Below are positions 1 to 8,656 of a stretch of DNA of 64,000 nucleotides, piece after piece; the first letter of the stretch is position 1, and each line of letters starts with the position of its first letter. The stretch lies in the NCBI GenBank assembly GCA_018829445.1, contig JAHJTV010000086.1, positions 42,443-106,442 of the forward strand. The letters run 5' to 3'. Below the pieces are notes generated by a model. The model was not told the DNA's origin, did no database searches, and worked only from the letters and a program-made list of their open reading frames with translations. The stretch comes from a bacterium (GTDB lineage: Bacteria; SAR324; XYD2-FULL-50-16). Position numbers and translations under genes: made by a program.

Positions 1-1
1 T

Positions 2-739
2 GAATGGCTGCTTCAAATAGAAACAAAGCATAGAAACTGGCAACTGGTATCTGAGATCCAAGCCAGAATTGCATCAATCTATATCCGGCTGAATAAAAAA
101 GAGAAAGCTATCGGACTCATTTCCTCAGCTGCAAAGCTCAATAACGATATTAAGAATTACTCCAGCAGGTACCAAAATCTGATTGCCATTGCCATGCTGC
201 TCTTGGATTTGGAGGAATTCGACAGGTTAATGAAGTTGTTGGCCAATGCCGACTTCGATATCTCATTGCTGAATAAAGAGGATCTAACCAAACTGTGGCT
301 GATTGATGGGCATATGTTGTTCAACAATAATAAGTACAAAGAAGCACAAGTGTCCTTCGAGAAAGTGCTGAAGGATCCTAATGTTGAGATTTCCAACAGT
401 CTGCTTGTAAAAACCTTGCTGAATCTGGCTCACATTTATCTGCGACAAAATAATAAAAAACAGTATGTTGAGTGTCTTGAAAATAGTGTTCCTTTCATTG
501 AAGAATCCAGGGAGATGGAAAAGGCATCGGAGATTCATGAGATTCTTTATAACGAAAATCTAAAACTCAATAATTTATCAAAAGCGGTAAAACACCTGGA
601 ATGGATTTACAGCTATAACCTGAAAGCTGAAAACACAAATCAAGTCAAAGAATTAGCTGACAAGCTTGGAGGGTTGTACTTTAAGATTGGTGAGCATTCC
701 AAATCAACTGATTTTTATTCAATTGCTCAAGGAATCTGA
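2..739 (+). CDS. TPR-like helical repeat protein (5' end outside window)
   Basis: The frame is open from base 2 with no stop before the TGA at 737-739, so the gene starts upstream of the window; the first internal ATG (194) is not a convincing start. The visible 245 residues are almost all amphipathic helix pairs. Segments such as LFNNNKYKEAQVSFEKVL and LNLAHIYLRQNNKKQYVECL have the small/large residue spacing of TPR motifs, and the C-terminus ends in another TPR-like helix pair (LGGLYFKIGEHSKSTDFYS). TPR proteins act as protein-binding scaffolds; nothing here identifies the partner. It ends about 60 bases before the UDP-glucose pyrophosphorylase and may be cotranscribed. An N-terminal enzymatic or signalling domain could lie outside the window. 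Confidence 0.75.
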   Translation, partial: EWLLQIETKHRNWQLVSEIQARIASIYIRLNKKEKAIGLISSAAKLNNDIKNYSSRYQNLIAIAMLLLDLEEFDRLMKLLANADFDISLLNKEDLTKLWLIDGHMLFNNNKYKEAQVSFEKVLKDPNVEISNSLLVKTLLNLAHIYLRQNNKKQYVECLENSVPFIEESREMEKASEIHEILYNENLKLNNLSKAVKHLEWIYSYNLKAENTNQVKELADKLGGLYFKIGEHSKSTDFYSIAQGI

Positions 740-802
740 TTTTATAGTTTGAGCTGGATTCTGTGTCATAGTGTTTTAAACACCCTAAACCTCACAACTC
801 AA

Positions 803-2197
803 ATGACATCCAATTTAAAACAGATCGAAGAAATCATGATGGATCAGGATTACTCTCCTGATCAGATTTTAATGTTTGGCGAACTATATAAACGATTTAT
901 TGCCGAAAAAGACACCAAAATCGATTGGTTCAATATCTCGACTCCTTCAGATAATCAAATCCTTAATTACGAATCCCTGGAAGAGATACAAGAGGACAAG
1001 ATTGCAACCCTATTGTCAGAATTGGCTGTATGCCGCTTAAATGGAGGATTGGGGACATCAATGGGATGTGTCGGGCCAAAATCAGCCATTGAGGTTAAAA
1101 ATGGGTTGAGTATTCTTGATTTGATTGTTGAACAGATTCACATGTTAAACCTGAAATATGGTTCCCAAGTTCCTTTGGTATTGATGAATAGTTACAGCAC
1201 AGACCAGGATACCCAAAAGATAATCGGAAAATATGACAACATTCTTCCGGTTTATACATTTCGACAGAACGAATTTCCCAGGTTGAGAACCGATTCCTTA
1301 TTGCCTTTATCAAAACAGATATACGGTCAACAGTGCAGTTATCCACCCGGCCATGGTGACTTTTATCATAGTATTGATAAAACAGGTGTTTTAGATCAGC
1401 TTCTCAAAAATGGGAAGAAGTACATGTATATTGCAAATGCAGATAACCTTGGAGCTTCTGTCGATCTTAACATTTTAAACCTGATGGAGAAAAGTGGTGC
1501 ACCATTCATTATGGAAGTCACCGATAAAACAAGGGCTGATGTTAAAGGCGGAACCCTGATCAAAACTAAAAACGGATCAATGCGCCTGCTGGAATTAGCC
1601 CAGGTTCCCAAGGACCATATTGAAGACTTTAAAAGTGTAAAGAAATTTAAAATCTTCAATACCAACAACATCTGGATTAATCTGGTTGAACTCAAAAAGA
1701 AGCTTCAAAGCAATACCCTTCATCTTGATATCATCGTTAATCGGAAGAATCTGGAGCATTTGCCGATTATACAACTGGAAACAGCAATAGGTTCCGGAAT
1801 AAATAATTTTGAAGGGGGATTAGCCGTTAAGGTTCCCAGGATTCGCTTTATCCCGATTAAAAAAACGGATGATCTTTTATTGGTTCAGTCAAACCTGTAT
1901 ATCTTTGAAGAAGGGATTATAAAGAAAAACCCGGATCGGCAGTTTGGCGGGATTCCACTGATCAGGCTGGGTAACTATTTTCAGACCGTCGAAGAGTATC
2001 AAAACAGGTTTGCTTCAATTCCGGATATTCTGGATCTGGATCTGTTGACAATTGTTGGCAATGTTTATTTTGGGAAAAATATCACACTTCGGGGAAATGT
2101 TATCCTGGTTTGTGAACGAGGGGAGCTCAACTTGCCTGATAATTCACTTCTTGAAAACAAGGTATTGACCGGCAGTATTCAGATGGGAGAACTCTAG
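803..2197 (+). CDS. UTP-glucose-1-phosphate uridylyltransferase, eukaryotic (UDPGP) type
   Basis: Makes UDP-glucose from UTP and glucose-1-phosphate in the cytoplasm, feeding polysaccharide and LPS synthesis. The signature loop CRLNGGLGTSMGCVGPKS is the nucleotide-binding motif of the UDPGP family. It is followed by PPGHGDFYHS, ADNLGASVDLN, NTNNIWINL and the late RFIPIKKTDDLLLVQS block, all in the order of eukaryotic UGPases, and the length of 464 residues is typical. The C-terminus forms a short beta-helix-like stretch (VGNVYFGKNITLRGNV). A TTG at 749 would extend the frame by 18 residues, but I chose ATG 803 because conserved sequence begins after it; neither start has a good ribosome site. 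This family is unrelated to the GalU type common in bacteria, although scattered bacteria have it. Confidence 0.92.
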   Translation: MTSNLKQIEEIMMDQDYSPDQILMFGELYKRFIAEKDTKIDWFNISTPSDNQILNYESLEEIQEDKIATLLSELAVCRLNGGLGTSMGCVGPKSAIEVKNGLSILDLIVEQIHMLNLKYGSQVPLVLMNSYSTDQDTQKIIGKYDNILPVYTFRQNEFPRLRTDSLLPLSKQIYGQQCSYPPGHGDFYHSIDKTGVLDQLLKNGKKYMYIANADNLGASVDLNILNLMEKSGAPFIMEVTDKTRADVKGGTLIKTKNGSMRLLELAQVPKDHIEDFKSVKKFKIFNTNNIWINLVELKKKLQSNTLHLDIIVNRKNLEHLPIIQLETAIGSGINNFEGGLAVKVPRIRFIPIKKTDDLLLVQSNLYIFEEGIIKKNPDRQFGGIPLIRLGNYFQTVEEYQNRFASIPDILDLDLLTIVGNVYFGKNITLRGNVILVCERGELNLPDNSLLENKVLTGSIQMGEL

Positions 2198-2211
2198 TAT
2201 AACCGCGGCGA

Positions 2212-2595
2212 TCAGTTTAGCAACCATCCGTACAAAGCCAATGCCCACATGGCACCGGAGAATACAAGACTGATCAGTACGGCAGCGCTGGTGCAGTCTT
2301 TTGCTTTCTTGGCCAGGTCATGAAGATCTTTTGTTACTAGATCTGTCACTGCCTCAACCGATGAATTGATCAATTCCACAATCAAGACGATGATCATACT
2401 TAAGATCAGAATCAAGCGGATTGACAAATCGATTGGGAGTAAAAAGGCACAAGGAATCAGGACAATTGATAACACAACTTCCTGTCGAAAAGCCTGTTCA
2501 TCTCTCCATGCCTGAGCCATCCCACTCAGCGAATAAATTAATGCATACCAGAGTCTTAAAATTGGAGATTTTTTATCAGGCTTATTTGATTCCAT
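2212..2595 (-). CDS. dgkA: Diacylglycerol kinase, DgkA family
   Basis: Small integral inner-membrane kinase that phosphorylates diacylglycerol or undecaprenol to recycle lipid. Its 127 residues show a basic amphipathic N-terminus, an early helix with WRDEQAFRQE, three hydrophobic membrane segments, and the family core VELINSSVEAVTDLV followed by LAKKAKDCTSAAVLI. These carry the conserved Glu, Asn and Asp/Lys residues of the DgkA active site. It lies convergent to the UGPase gene with 14 bases between stops. No dedicated terminator is visible. Whether it is a diacylglycerol or an undecaprenol kinase cannot be decided from sequence alone. Confidence 0.92.
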   Translation of the reverse strand: MESNKPDKKSPILRLWYALIYSLSGMAQAWRDEQAFRQEVVLSIVLIPCAFLLPIDLSIRLILILSMIIVLIVELINSSVEAVTDLVTKDLHDLAKKAKDCTSAAVLISLVFSGAMWALALYGWLLN

Positions 2596-2823
2596 ATTTT
2601 TTTCTTATTATTCAAATACTTGGATCAAACTCCAAAGTAAATCGTGTCTACCGGAGTAATCCTATCTTGAACTTTGTGAAGGAAAACCAAGGGAATAGTT
2701 GGCCGGAAAGGGATTCCTGCATTGAATCACCTTGGCCAAAATCGATGAGTCATGATAGAAGAAACCAGGTAAAAATTACAATACAATAAATCACTTAACA
2801 GCTAAATTATCAAATAACTTATC

Positions 2824-3894
2824 ATGGAATTAAAGAACGACGGAAAAATCAAATTAAACATACCTCTTGCGGCTGAGTGGAAAGATGGCGAATTGTATCT
2901 ATTGGATCAGACAAAGTTACCAACCGAAGTTATAATCGAAAAACAGGAAACGGCTCAGCAGGTTTGGGACTCCATAAAAGTGTTAAAGGTTAGAGGAGCT
3001 CCTGCCATCGGCATTGCAGGCGCTTATGGCTTGCTGGTTGCCATCAAACAGCAACAAAACTTATCCACTTCTGACTTTATCAATTATATTAAAAAACAAG
3101 CCGAATACCTGGACTCTTCCCGACCGACTGCTGTCAATCTGAGTTGGGCTTTGAATAGAATGTTGAACAAGGCAAAATCCTTTTCTTCTTTAAGTTCTCA
3201 CGACATTTATGCTCGGTTAGAGAAAGAAGCAATCAGCATCCATGAAGAAGATATTGAATGCTGTCATTCCATTGGAAGAAATGGTGCACCCCTGATTGAA
3301 AACGGGATGGGAGTGTTAACTCATTGCAATGCCGGCAGCTTGGCCGTTTCCGAATTAGGAACAGCCCTGGCACCTATGTATGTTGCACATTCACAAAACA
3401 AAAAGTTCAAGATTTATGCGGATGAAACCAGACCTCTTCTGCAAGGTGCCCGATTGACCTCCTGGGAACTATTTGAAGCGGGACTGGATGTTACTCTTAT
3501 CTGTGATAATATGGCAGCCCACTTTATGTCCAAAGGGCATATTCAACTCATTATTGTTGGAACAGACAGGGTTGCAGCAAATGGTGATGTCGCAAATAAA
3601 ATCGGCACCCTGGGAGTGGCTATCCTGGCAGATTACTACAAGATCCCTTTTTATGTGGCTTGTCCTTTCTCAACAATAGATCTCAATACCCCGACAGGAG
3701 CTGATATCCCCATAGAACAAAGAGATCCGGCAGAAGTTACCCACTTTGCACAAAAACGAGTAGCTCCCCAAAACGTATCTGTTGGAAATCCTGCTTTTGA
3801 TGTTACGCCAAACCGACTTGTCAAAGGTTTTATTACTGAGAAAGGGATTATCAATCCGCCATATGTGGAAACACTAAAGAACACATTTGGATAA
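2824..3894 (+). CDS. mtnA: S-methyl-5-thioribose-1-phosphate isomerase
   Basis: Isomerises methylthioribose-1-phosphate to methylthioribulose-1-phosphate in methionine salvage. The 356-residue protein has the full set of family motifs: VRGAPAIGIAGAYG, SSRPTAVNLSWALNRM, LTHCNAGSLAV with the catalytic Cys, YADETRPLLQGARLTSWEL, and GTDRVAANGDVANKIGT with the catalytic Asp. The C-terminal NPAFDVTPNRLVKGFITEKG is typical. It resembles eIF2B-alpha subunits, but the Cys and Asp pair points to MtnA. No other methionine-salvage gene is adjacent. The upstream 228 bases hold no gene, and no clear Shine-Dalgarno precedes the ATG. Confidence 0.96.
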   Translation: MELKNDGKIKLNIPLAAEWKDGELYLLDQTKLPTEVIIEKQETAQQVWDSIKVLKVRGAPAIGIAGAYGLLVAIKQQQNLSTSDFINYIKKQAEYLDSSRPTAVNLSWALNRMLNKAKSFSSLSSHDIYARLEKEAISIHEEDIECCHSIGRNGAPLIENGMGVLTHCNAGSLAVSELGTALAPMYVAHSQNKKFKIYADETRPLLQGARLTSWELFEAGLDVTLICDNMAAHFMSKGHIQLIIVGTDRVAANGDVANKIGTLGVAILADYYKIPFYVACPFSTIDLNTPTGADIPIEQRDPAEVTHFAQKRVAPQNVSVGNPAFDVTPNRLVKGFITEKGIINPPYVETLKNTFG

Positions 3895-3898
3895 TATT

Positions 3899-4585
3899 TT
3901 ATTTTCTTTGGTTTAAGAGGGAGATATCGGCCTTTATTGCTGAAAGAACAATACTGTTTTTAACAAAAACCTTGCCTGTCACAATGAGAGGTAAACCTGA
4001 TTCTGTTTTGAACGGGTTTTTAAGCAGCCTGGCGGTAAAAGACTGTTGGGTGATATCTGTTATTTCAGCATCGTGAAACCCGAGGGCTATTCTGTCAATT
4101 GGCTGAAAACATTTATAGATAGACTCTTTTATTGAAAAAATAAGCCTCGTTTCCAGGGTCAATTCTTTCCGATTTTTTATCCACCGGTTCACTTCCCAGG
4201 GAGTCAATACGTAATCTGTTATATTGGTGCGAATCTTCCTGGAAAGATCTTCAATGTCAATTCCGATACCGCAAATGTTAGAATGGAGTTTGCGAATAAT
4301 TGCAGCCGCCAAATCCGCCCCGTGAGAGATGCTTCCCACTATGTTGAACGGCCAGATAGGAGAGCGGTTCCTGCTTTTAAGTATTGGAAGATCTGGAAAA
4401 CCTATTTGCCTGAAAGTCTGATGAGCACAATGTCTGCCTGTCAAGAACTCATTCCGCCTTTTATCCGATTTATAGGATTGAGAAATCATTAATTCATAAG
4501 GATGGATATCCAACTCATATGATTTAATTTTTTCACAATGAAAAACACAGTCATCAGGAAACGGATTGGGGAAATACACATCCAT
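3899..4585 (-). CDS. 4'-phosphopantetheinyl transferase (EntD/Sfp superfamily)
   Basis: Transfers phosphopantetheine from CoA to a serine on acyl- or peptidyl-carrier proteins. The 228-residue protein carries the superfamily signatures: an NIVGSISHG motif near residue 82, GIGIDIE at 106-112 with the magnesium-binding Asp110 and Glu112, and FSIKESIYKCF at 150-160 with the catalytic Glu154 and Lys158. The N-terminal RRNEFLTGRHCAHQ is typical of the EntD-like branch. It is convergent with mtnA, with only 4 bases between the genes. No polyketide or NRPS gene is near, so the carrier protein it serves is unknown. A divergent region of 284 bases separates it from the che operon. Confidence 0.88.
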   Translation of the reverse strand: MDVYFPNPFPDDCVFHCEKIKSYELDIHPYELMISQSYKSDKRRNEFLTGRHCAHQTFRQIGFPDLPILKSRNRSPIWPFNIVGSISHGADLAAAIIRKLHSNICGIGIDIEDLSRKIRTNITDYVLTPWEVNRWIKNRKELTLETRLIFSIKESIYKCFQPIDRIALGFHDAEITDITQQSFTARLLKNPFKTESGLPLIVTGKVFVKNSIVLSAIKADISLLNQRK

Positions 4586-4869
4586 AATTAGGTCACAATG
4601 AAGTTGTTATCAGTTTCTTTTTATTGCCCGTTGTAAGTTGACCATTGTTTTATACACTCTTCTGTGATAGTTAAAGCGCATAATAATACGATTCTTCCGT
4701 GATAAACGTACAAGGACAATATCACTCGAAATATACTACTTTATAATAATTAAACGTTCAATGCCAGTGAGCTAGCCATTTTTTATCTTTATAATAGGCA
4801 GTAGTTTTCCAAGATGAAAGATTAAGTGTTTTTGGTCAATTAATACTACGATTTGGAGTAACCGATAAA

Positions 4870-6450
4870 ATGAATAATTTACCTGTTATAGTCGATTCGC
4901 TGAAAGAAAATACAATCAGATATGTAACATTCAATGTTGGAGAAGAGGTTTTTGGTGTTGATATTATGTGTGTAGAGAGCATCATTCCCCTTCAAAAAAT
5001 TACAAATGTTCCAAGAACACCGGAATATTTTCTAGGAATCATTAATCTCAGGGGTGAAGTTATCTCAATTGTTGATATGAGGAAACGCTTCGGACTGGAG
5101 CCTCAGAAACCCACAGCTGATACGCGGGTTGTGGTTATTCTCACGAATGGGATACTGGTTGGGATGGTCGTTGACAAAATTAATGCCATTGAAGCTTTGT
5201 CCCCAAGCAGTATCCAGTCGGCACCTCCTTTGGCAGTTCTTGAGCAAAAGAAATTCATTTCCGGATCTTTCAAACTCGCCAATAGCAAGATTCTGCTGAT
5301 ATTATTCCATGAAAAATTGATTGATGAAAAAAACTTCATCATCGATAAGGATATGAAGTTTAATCAGGAAGTTATTGAATCACATATTCAGAAAAAGGAG
5401 GATTGGGTCAGGGAAATCCCCCTGGTAAGCTTCAAAATAGGAAGAGAACACTATACAATAGAAAGCGGCAATGTTGAAGAGATCATATTCCTTCCGGAGA
5501 TTACATCCGTACCTGACTTGGATGATATCGTGGAAGGAATTTTTTATCTCCGTGAATCGATGGTGCCTATTATTCGCCTGGGTGTAAAAATAGGACTGGG
5601 CCCTGTTAAAATAAAGGATGATAGCCAGGTTATCATTCTGAAAAATGTACTCTTTGGCATAAAAATCGGATTAATTGTTGATGATATTTCAGAAATTTTC
5701 TTTATCAAAGAAGATGAACTGGTTCATGCCCCCATTAATATTAATAAAGTGCAAGGCGAACACCTTAAAGGTGTTTTTAAGTACAAAAGAGGAAATACCA
5801 ATCTGATCGTTATGCTGCTAAACCTGGAAAAGCTTTTTTCGGAGCAGGAGAAGGATCGTTTGAAAGAACTGGAACAGATTTCGAAACAGGAGGAGATAAA
5901 GACAAAGGAAGCCGAAGCTGTGATCGGGATACTGGAATTTATGATCGCCGAAGAGAGATATGCAATCCGGGTTGCCCAAACAAATGAAATCATCCGGATC
6001 ACGACCACGGTGCCCGTTCCCAATGCACCTCAGTTTATAAAAGGCATTATCAATCTCAGGGGAGATGTCATTTCAATCGTAGATCTATCCCTCCTTGTCG
6101 ATAAAAAGAGACGAGAACCCACAAAAGACAGTAGAATCCTAATTGTAAACTCCGGAAATGAAACTGCAGGTTTAATGGTTGAAAAAGTCATTGGCATCAG
6201 GAAGATAATGATATCTTCCTTTGAGCCTCCTTCGGATCTGCTCAAGCAGAAAGGAAATATTTTCATCGAAGGAATTGGCAAAATTGATGAATCCGGAGAG
6301 ATAGTTGTTCTTATGGATATTGAAACCACTTTACTGCAAGCACAAACCGTTGAAGAGGAGGATGAAGATTTAGAACAGATAAGAAAAGAGTTGGAATTCC
6401 TGGAAATGGAAGATGAAAAGTTGCAGCTAACAATGATTGAAGACTACTAG
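4870..6450 (+). CDS. cheW: Triple-domain CheW coupling protein
   Basis: Scaffold that links chemoreceptors to the CheA kinase. Its 526 residues hold three CheW modules in tandem. Module 1 (about 15-150) has GIINLRGEVISIVDMRKRFG. Module 2 (about 181-325) keeps the fold pattern, but its central loop is GIFYLRESMVPIIRL, without the NLRG signature. A charged, probably coiled-coil linker (about 325-352) leads to module 3 (about 353-495), which again has GIINLRGDVISIVDLS. The tail is strongly acidic. GGAG lies about 9 bases before ATG 4870, supporting this start. First gene of the che operon; cheB starts 21 bases after its stop. Normal CheW proteins have one module of about 150 residues, so this protein could bridge several receptor or CheA units. 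Confidence 0.93.
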   Translation: MNNLPVIVDSLKENTIRYVTFNVGEEVFGVDIMCVESIIPLQKITNVPRTPEYFLGIINLRGEVISIVDMRKRFGLEPQKPTADTRVVVILTNGILVGMVVDKINAIEALSPSSIQSAPPLAVLEQKKFISGSFKLANSKILLILFHEKLIDEKNFIIDKDMKFNQEVIESHIQKKEDWVREIPLVSFKIGREHYTIESGNVEEIIFLPEITSVPDLDDIVEGIFYLRESMVPIIRLGVKIGLGPVKIKDDSQVIILKNVLFGIKIGLIVDDISEIFFIKEDELVHAPININKVQGEHLKGVFKYKRGNTNLIVMLLNLEKLFSEQEKDRLKELEQISKQEEIKTKEAEAVIGILEFMIAEERYAIRVAQTNEIIRITTTVPVPNAPQFIKGIINLRGDVISIVDLSLLVDKKRREPTKDSRILIVNSGNETAGLMVEKVIGIRKIMISSFEPPSDLLKQKGNIFIEGIGKIDESGEIVVLMDIETTLLQAQTVEEEDEDLEQIRKELEFLEMEDEKLQLTMIEDY

Positions 6451-6471
6451 TGCCGTTTAACAGCAGAGTCA

Positions 6472-7569
6472 ATGAGCTATAAGGTTATTGTTGTTGACGA
6501 CTCAGCATTCATGCGGTCGGAGATAAAAAAAATTATTGAAGAAGATTCTTCTCTTACTGTCATTGCAACAGCAAAAAATGGGGTTGAAGCAATCGATCTG
6601 GTGAAACAGCTCCATCCTGATGTTGTGACAATGGATATTAATATGCCGAAAATGGATGGCATTACCGCTTTAGAGCGAATTATGTCCGAATCACCTTGCC
6701 CGGTTGTTATGATAAGTGCCTTGACACACGAAAATGCGGAAGAGACAATCACCGCTCTTTCATTGGGAGCATTTGATTTTTTTCAGAAACCATCCGGATC
6801 AATATCATTGGACATCTCTATTCAAGCAAGGGCCATTAGAGAAAAAATCCTTGCTGCTGCCCGGGTCAAAAAAGACCAATATATCAAAAAAAATCCCATA
6901 AAAAACCTTCAGAAAAAAATTTCAACTGTTGCCAAGCTGCAAAACGCGATTAAAATTCCAAGGAAATTCAGAGCGACAAAAAATGGGAGTATTGTCGCTG
7001 TCGGTGTGTCGACTGGTGGCCCCAGGGCACTGATGTCCATTTTGCCTCAAATACCTGCCGGTTTTCACGGTAGCATCGTCATTGCCCAGCATATGCCGGA
7101 GAAGTTCACCCTCTCATTTGCTAAACGATTAGACGGAATCTGTCATTTAAAAGTAAAAGAAGCAAAAGATGGGGAGATCCTGCAGATTGGCAGAATTTAT
7201 ATCGCACCAGGAGGTAAACATATACGGATTAGTAAAAATAACAATAACCTTTTTTTCATCGACGTGTTAGATGGAACCTTAAGCAATACTTATACACCAT
7301 CAGTAGATATACTCTTCAGATCCCTGTTGGAAATCTCAGGAAACCAATGGCTCGGAATCATGCTTACCGGGATGGGAAGCGATGGTGCGCAGGCACTTTC
7401 TGATCTTCGCAAAATCGGGGGGCATACCATTGCTGAATCGGAGGAAAGCTGCGTTGTTTATGGAATGCCACGAAGAGTTATTGAAATGAACGGTGCTGAA
7501 TTCATTCTCAACGAAAGTCAAATAGCCAATAAAATTGTCGAATTAATTGGAAGCTCAGGATGCTTATAG
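6472..7569 (+). CDS. cheB: Chemotaxis response regulator / protein-glutamate methylesterase
   Basis: Removes methyl groups from receptor glutamates when phosphorylated by CheA, resetting adaptation. The receiver domain (1-120) has the acidic pair Asp9-Asp10, phospho-acceptor Asp55 in VVTMDINMPKMDG, and Lys106 in FFQKPSG. After a basic linker, the esterase domain has the catalytic triad in its usual settings: Ser180 in VGVSTGGPRAL, His207 in IAQHMPE and Asp304 in GIMLTGMGSDGAQAL. The length of 365 residues is normal. The cheR gene overlaps its last 10 bases, implying translational coupling. The receiver motif DINMPKMDG is identical to that in the CheY two genes downstream. Confidence 0.97.
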   Translation: MSYKVIVVDDSAFMRSEIKKIIEEDSSLTVIATAKNGVEAIDLVKQLHPDVVTMDINMPKMDGITALERIMSESPCPVVMISALTHENAEETITALSLGAFDFFQKPSGSISLDISIQARAIREKILAAARVKKDQYIKKNPIKNLQKKISTVAKLQNAIKIPRKFRATKNGSIVAVGVSTGGPRALMSILPQIPAGFHGSIVIAQHMPEKFTLSFAKRLDGICHLKVKEAKDGEILQIGRIYIAPGGKHIRISKNNNNLFFIDVLDGTLSNTYTPSVDILFRSLLEISGNQWLGIMLTGMGSDGAQALSDLRKIGGHTIAESEESCVVYGMPRRVIEMNGAEFILNESQIANKIVELIGSSGCL

Positions 7570-8402
7570 ACATTGATCAGAAATTTACGTTTGAGGATAT
7601 TATCCCAATACGAGATTTAATAGCTGAAACGTGCGGTTTGCACTTTGATGAGAAAAAGTATTATTTCATCGAAAAGCGTATTGCCAAACGAATCAAGGCC
7701 ACCAATACTCAATCCGCAAAAGATTATTTCAGGCTTTTAAAATTGGGGCAGAATCATGATGAGATGAAAGAACTGGTTGCTTCTCTGACAACCAATGAGA
7801 CCTATTTTTTCCGTTATTTACCACAATTGGAATCATTTGCGGAAGAAGCTCTCCCAATGATCTGTAGTGCCAAAAGAGCGAAAAATGACTATAACCTGAA
7901 TATTTGGAGTGCCGGTTGTTCTTCGGGCGAGGAACCTTACACCTTGAATATATTACTGAGAGAACACTTAAAAGATCTCTCCAAATGGAATATAAGAATT
8001 CTGGCAACGGATATCGACTATCAAATCCTTAAAAAAGCCCGGGAGGGGTTATATGAAAAAAGAGCCGTAAAGGATGTTAACCCTGAAATCCTGGAGAAAT
8101 ATTTTACCCAGATAGGCTCCAGATACCAGATCTGTCAGGAGATTAAAACCGGGGTGTCATTTAGCTATGCCAACTTAATGGATCGTAGGGAAATGAGATC
8201 CATTAATGATATGGATTTTGTGTTTTGCCGTAATGTTTTGATTTATTTTGATGATAAGGCAAGAAAGCAAGTGGTCAATTCAATTTATAATTGCCTGTTG
8301 CCGGGTGGATTTATTTTCCTGGGTCACTCTGAATCCGTAGGAAAAATTAGTGCCACTTTTAAACTGGTTAAGTTTCAGAAATCTCTTTCTTATCAAAAAT
8401 AA
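7560..8402 (+). CDS. cheR: Chemoreceptor glutamate methyltransferase
   Basis: Methylates receptor glutamates using S-adenosylmethionine, the counterpart of CheB. The 280 residues show the helical CheR N-terminal domain (1-75) ending in SLTTNETYFFRYLPQL, then the methyltransferase fold with the SAM motif IWSAGCSSGEEPYTLN, LATDIDYQILKKAREG, and VFCRNVLIYFDDKAR followed by PGGFIFLGHSESV. It overlaps cheB by 10 bases. No C-terminal pentapeptide-binding or TPR extension is seen, so it is a minimal CheR. A gap of 254 bases follows before the HEAT-repeat gene, so a second promoter could start there; I see none that is convincing. Confidence 0.97.
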   Translation: MLIDIDQKFTFEDIIPIRDLIAETCGLHFDEKKYYFIEKRIAKRIKATNTQSAKDYFRLLKLGQNHDEMKELVASLTTNETYFFRYLPQLESFAEEALPMICSAKRAKNDYNLNIWSAGCSSGEEPYTLNILLREHLKDLSKWNIRILATDIDYQILKKAREGLYEKRAVKDVNPEILEKYFTQIGSRYQICQEIKTGVSFSYANLMDRREMRSINDMDFVFCRNVLIYFDDKARKQVVNSIYNCLLPGGFIFLGHSESVGKISATFKLVKFQKSLSYQK

Positions 8403-8656
8403 GATTTTAATTCTTTAATACACCTGAATATTTGAATGGATAGAATCCGGGTGATTTATTAACAAACTTCATTGGGACAGGTGATTACAACACTCAAAAC
8501 AGTATTTTGCTCAATCACCGCATTCTTTATTAAACCATTTTTGTTTTAATAACCAGTTTTGCTTCTGGAATCTGTTTTTGGTCTTTTTGTTGCTTTGAAC
8601 GGTGTCACATTAAACAACACATTTTATAAAAAAGCAGGAAAAATCTGGTACAAGGA

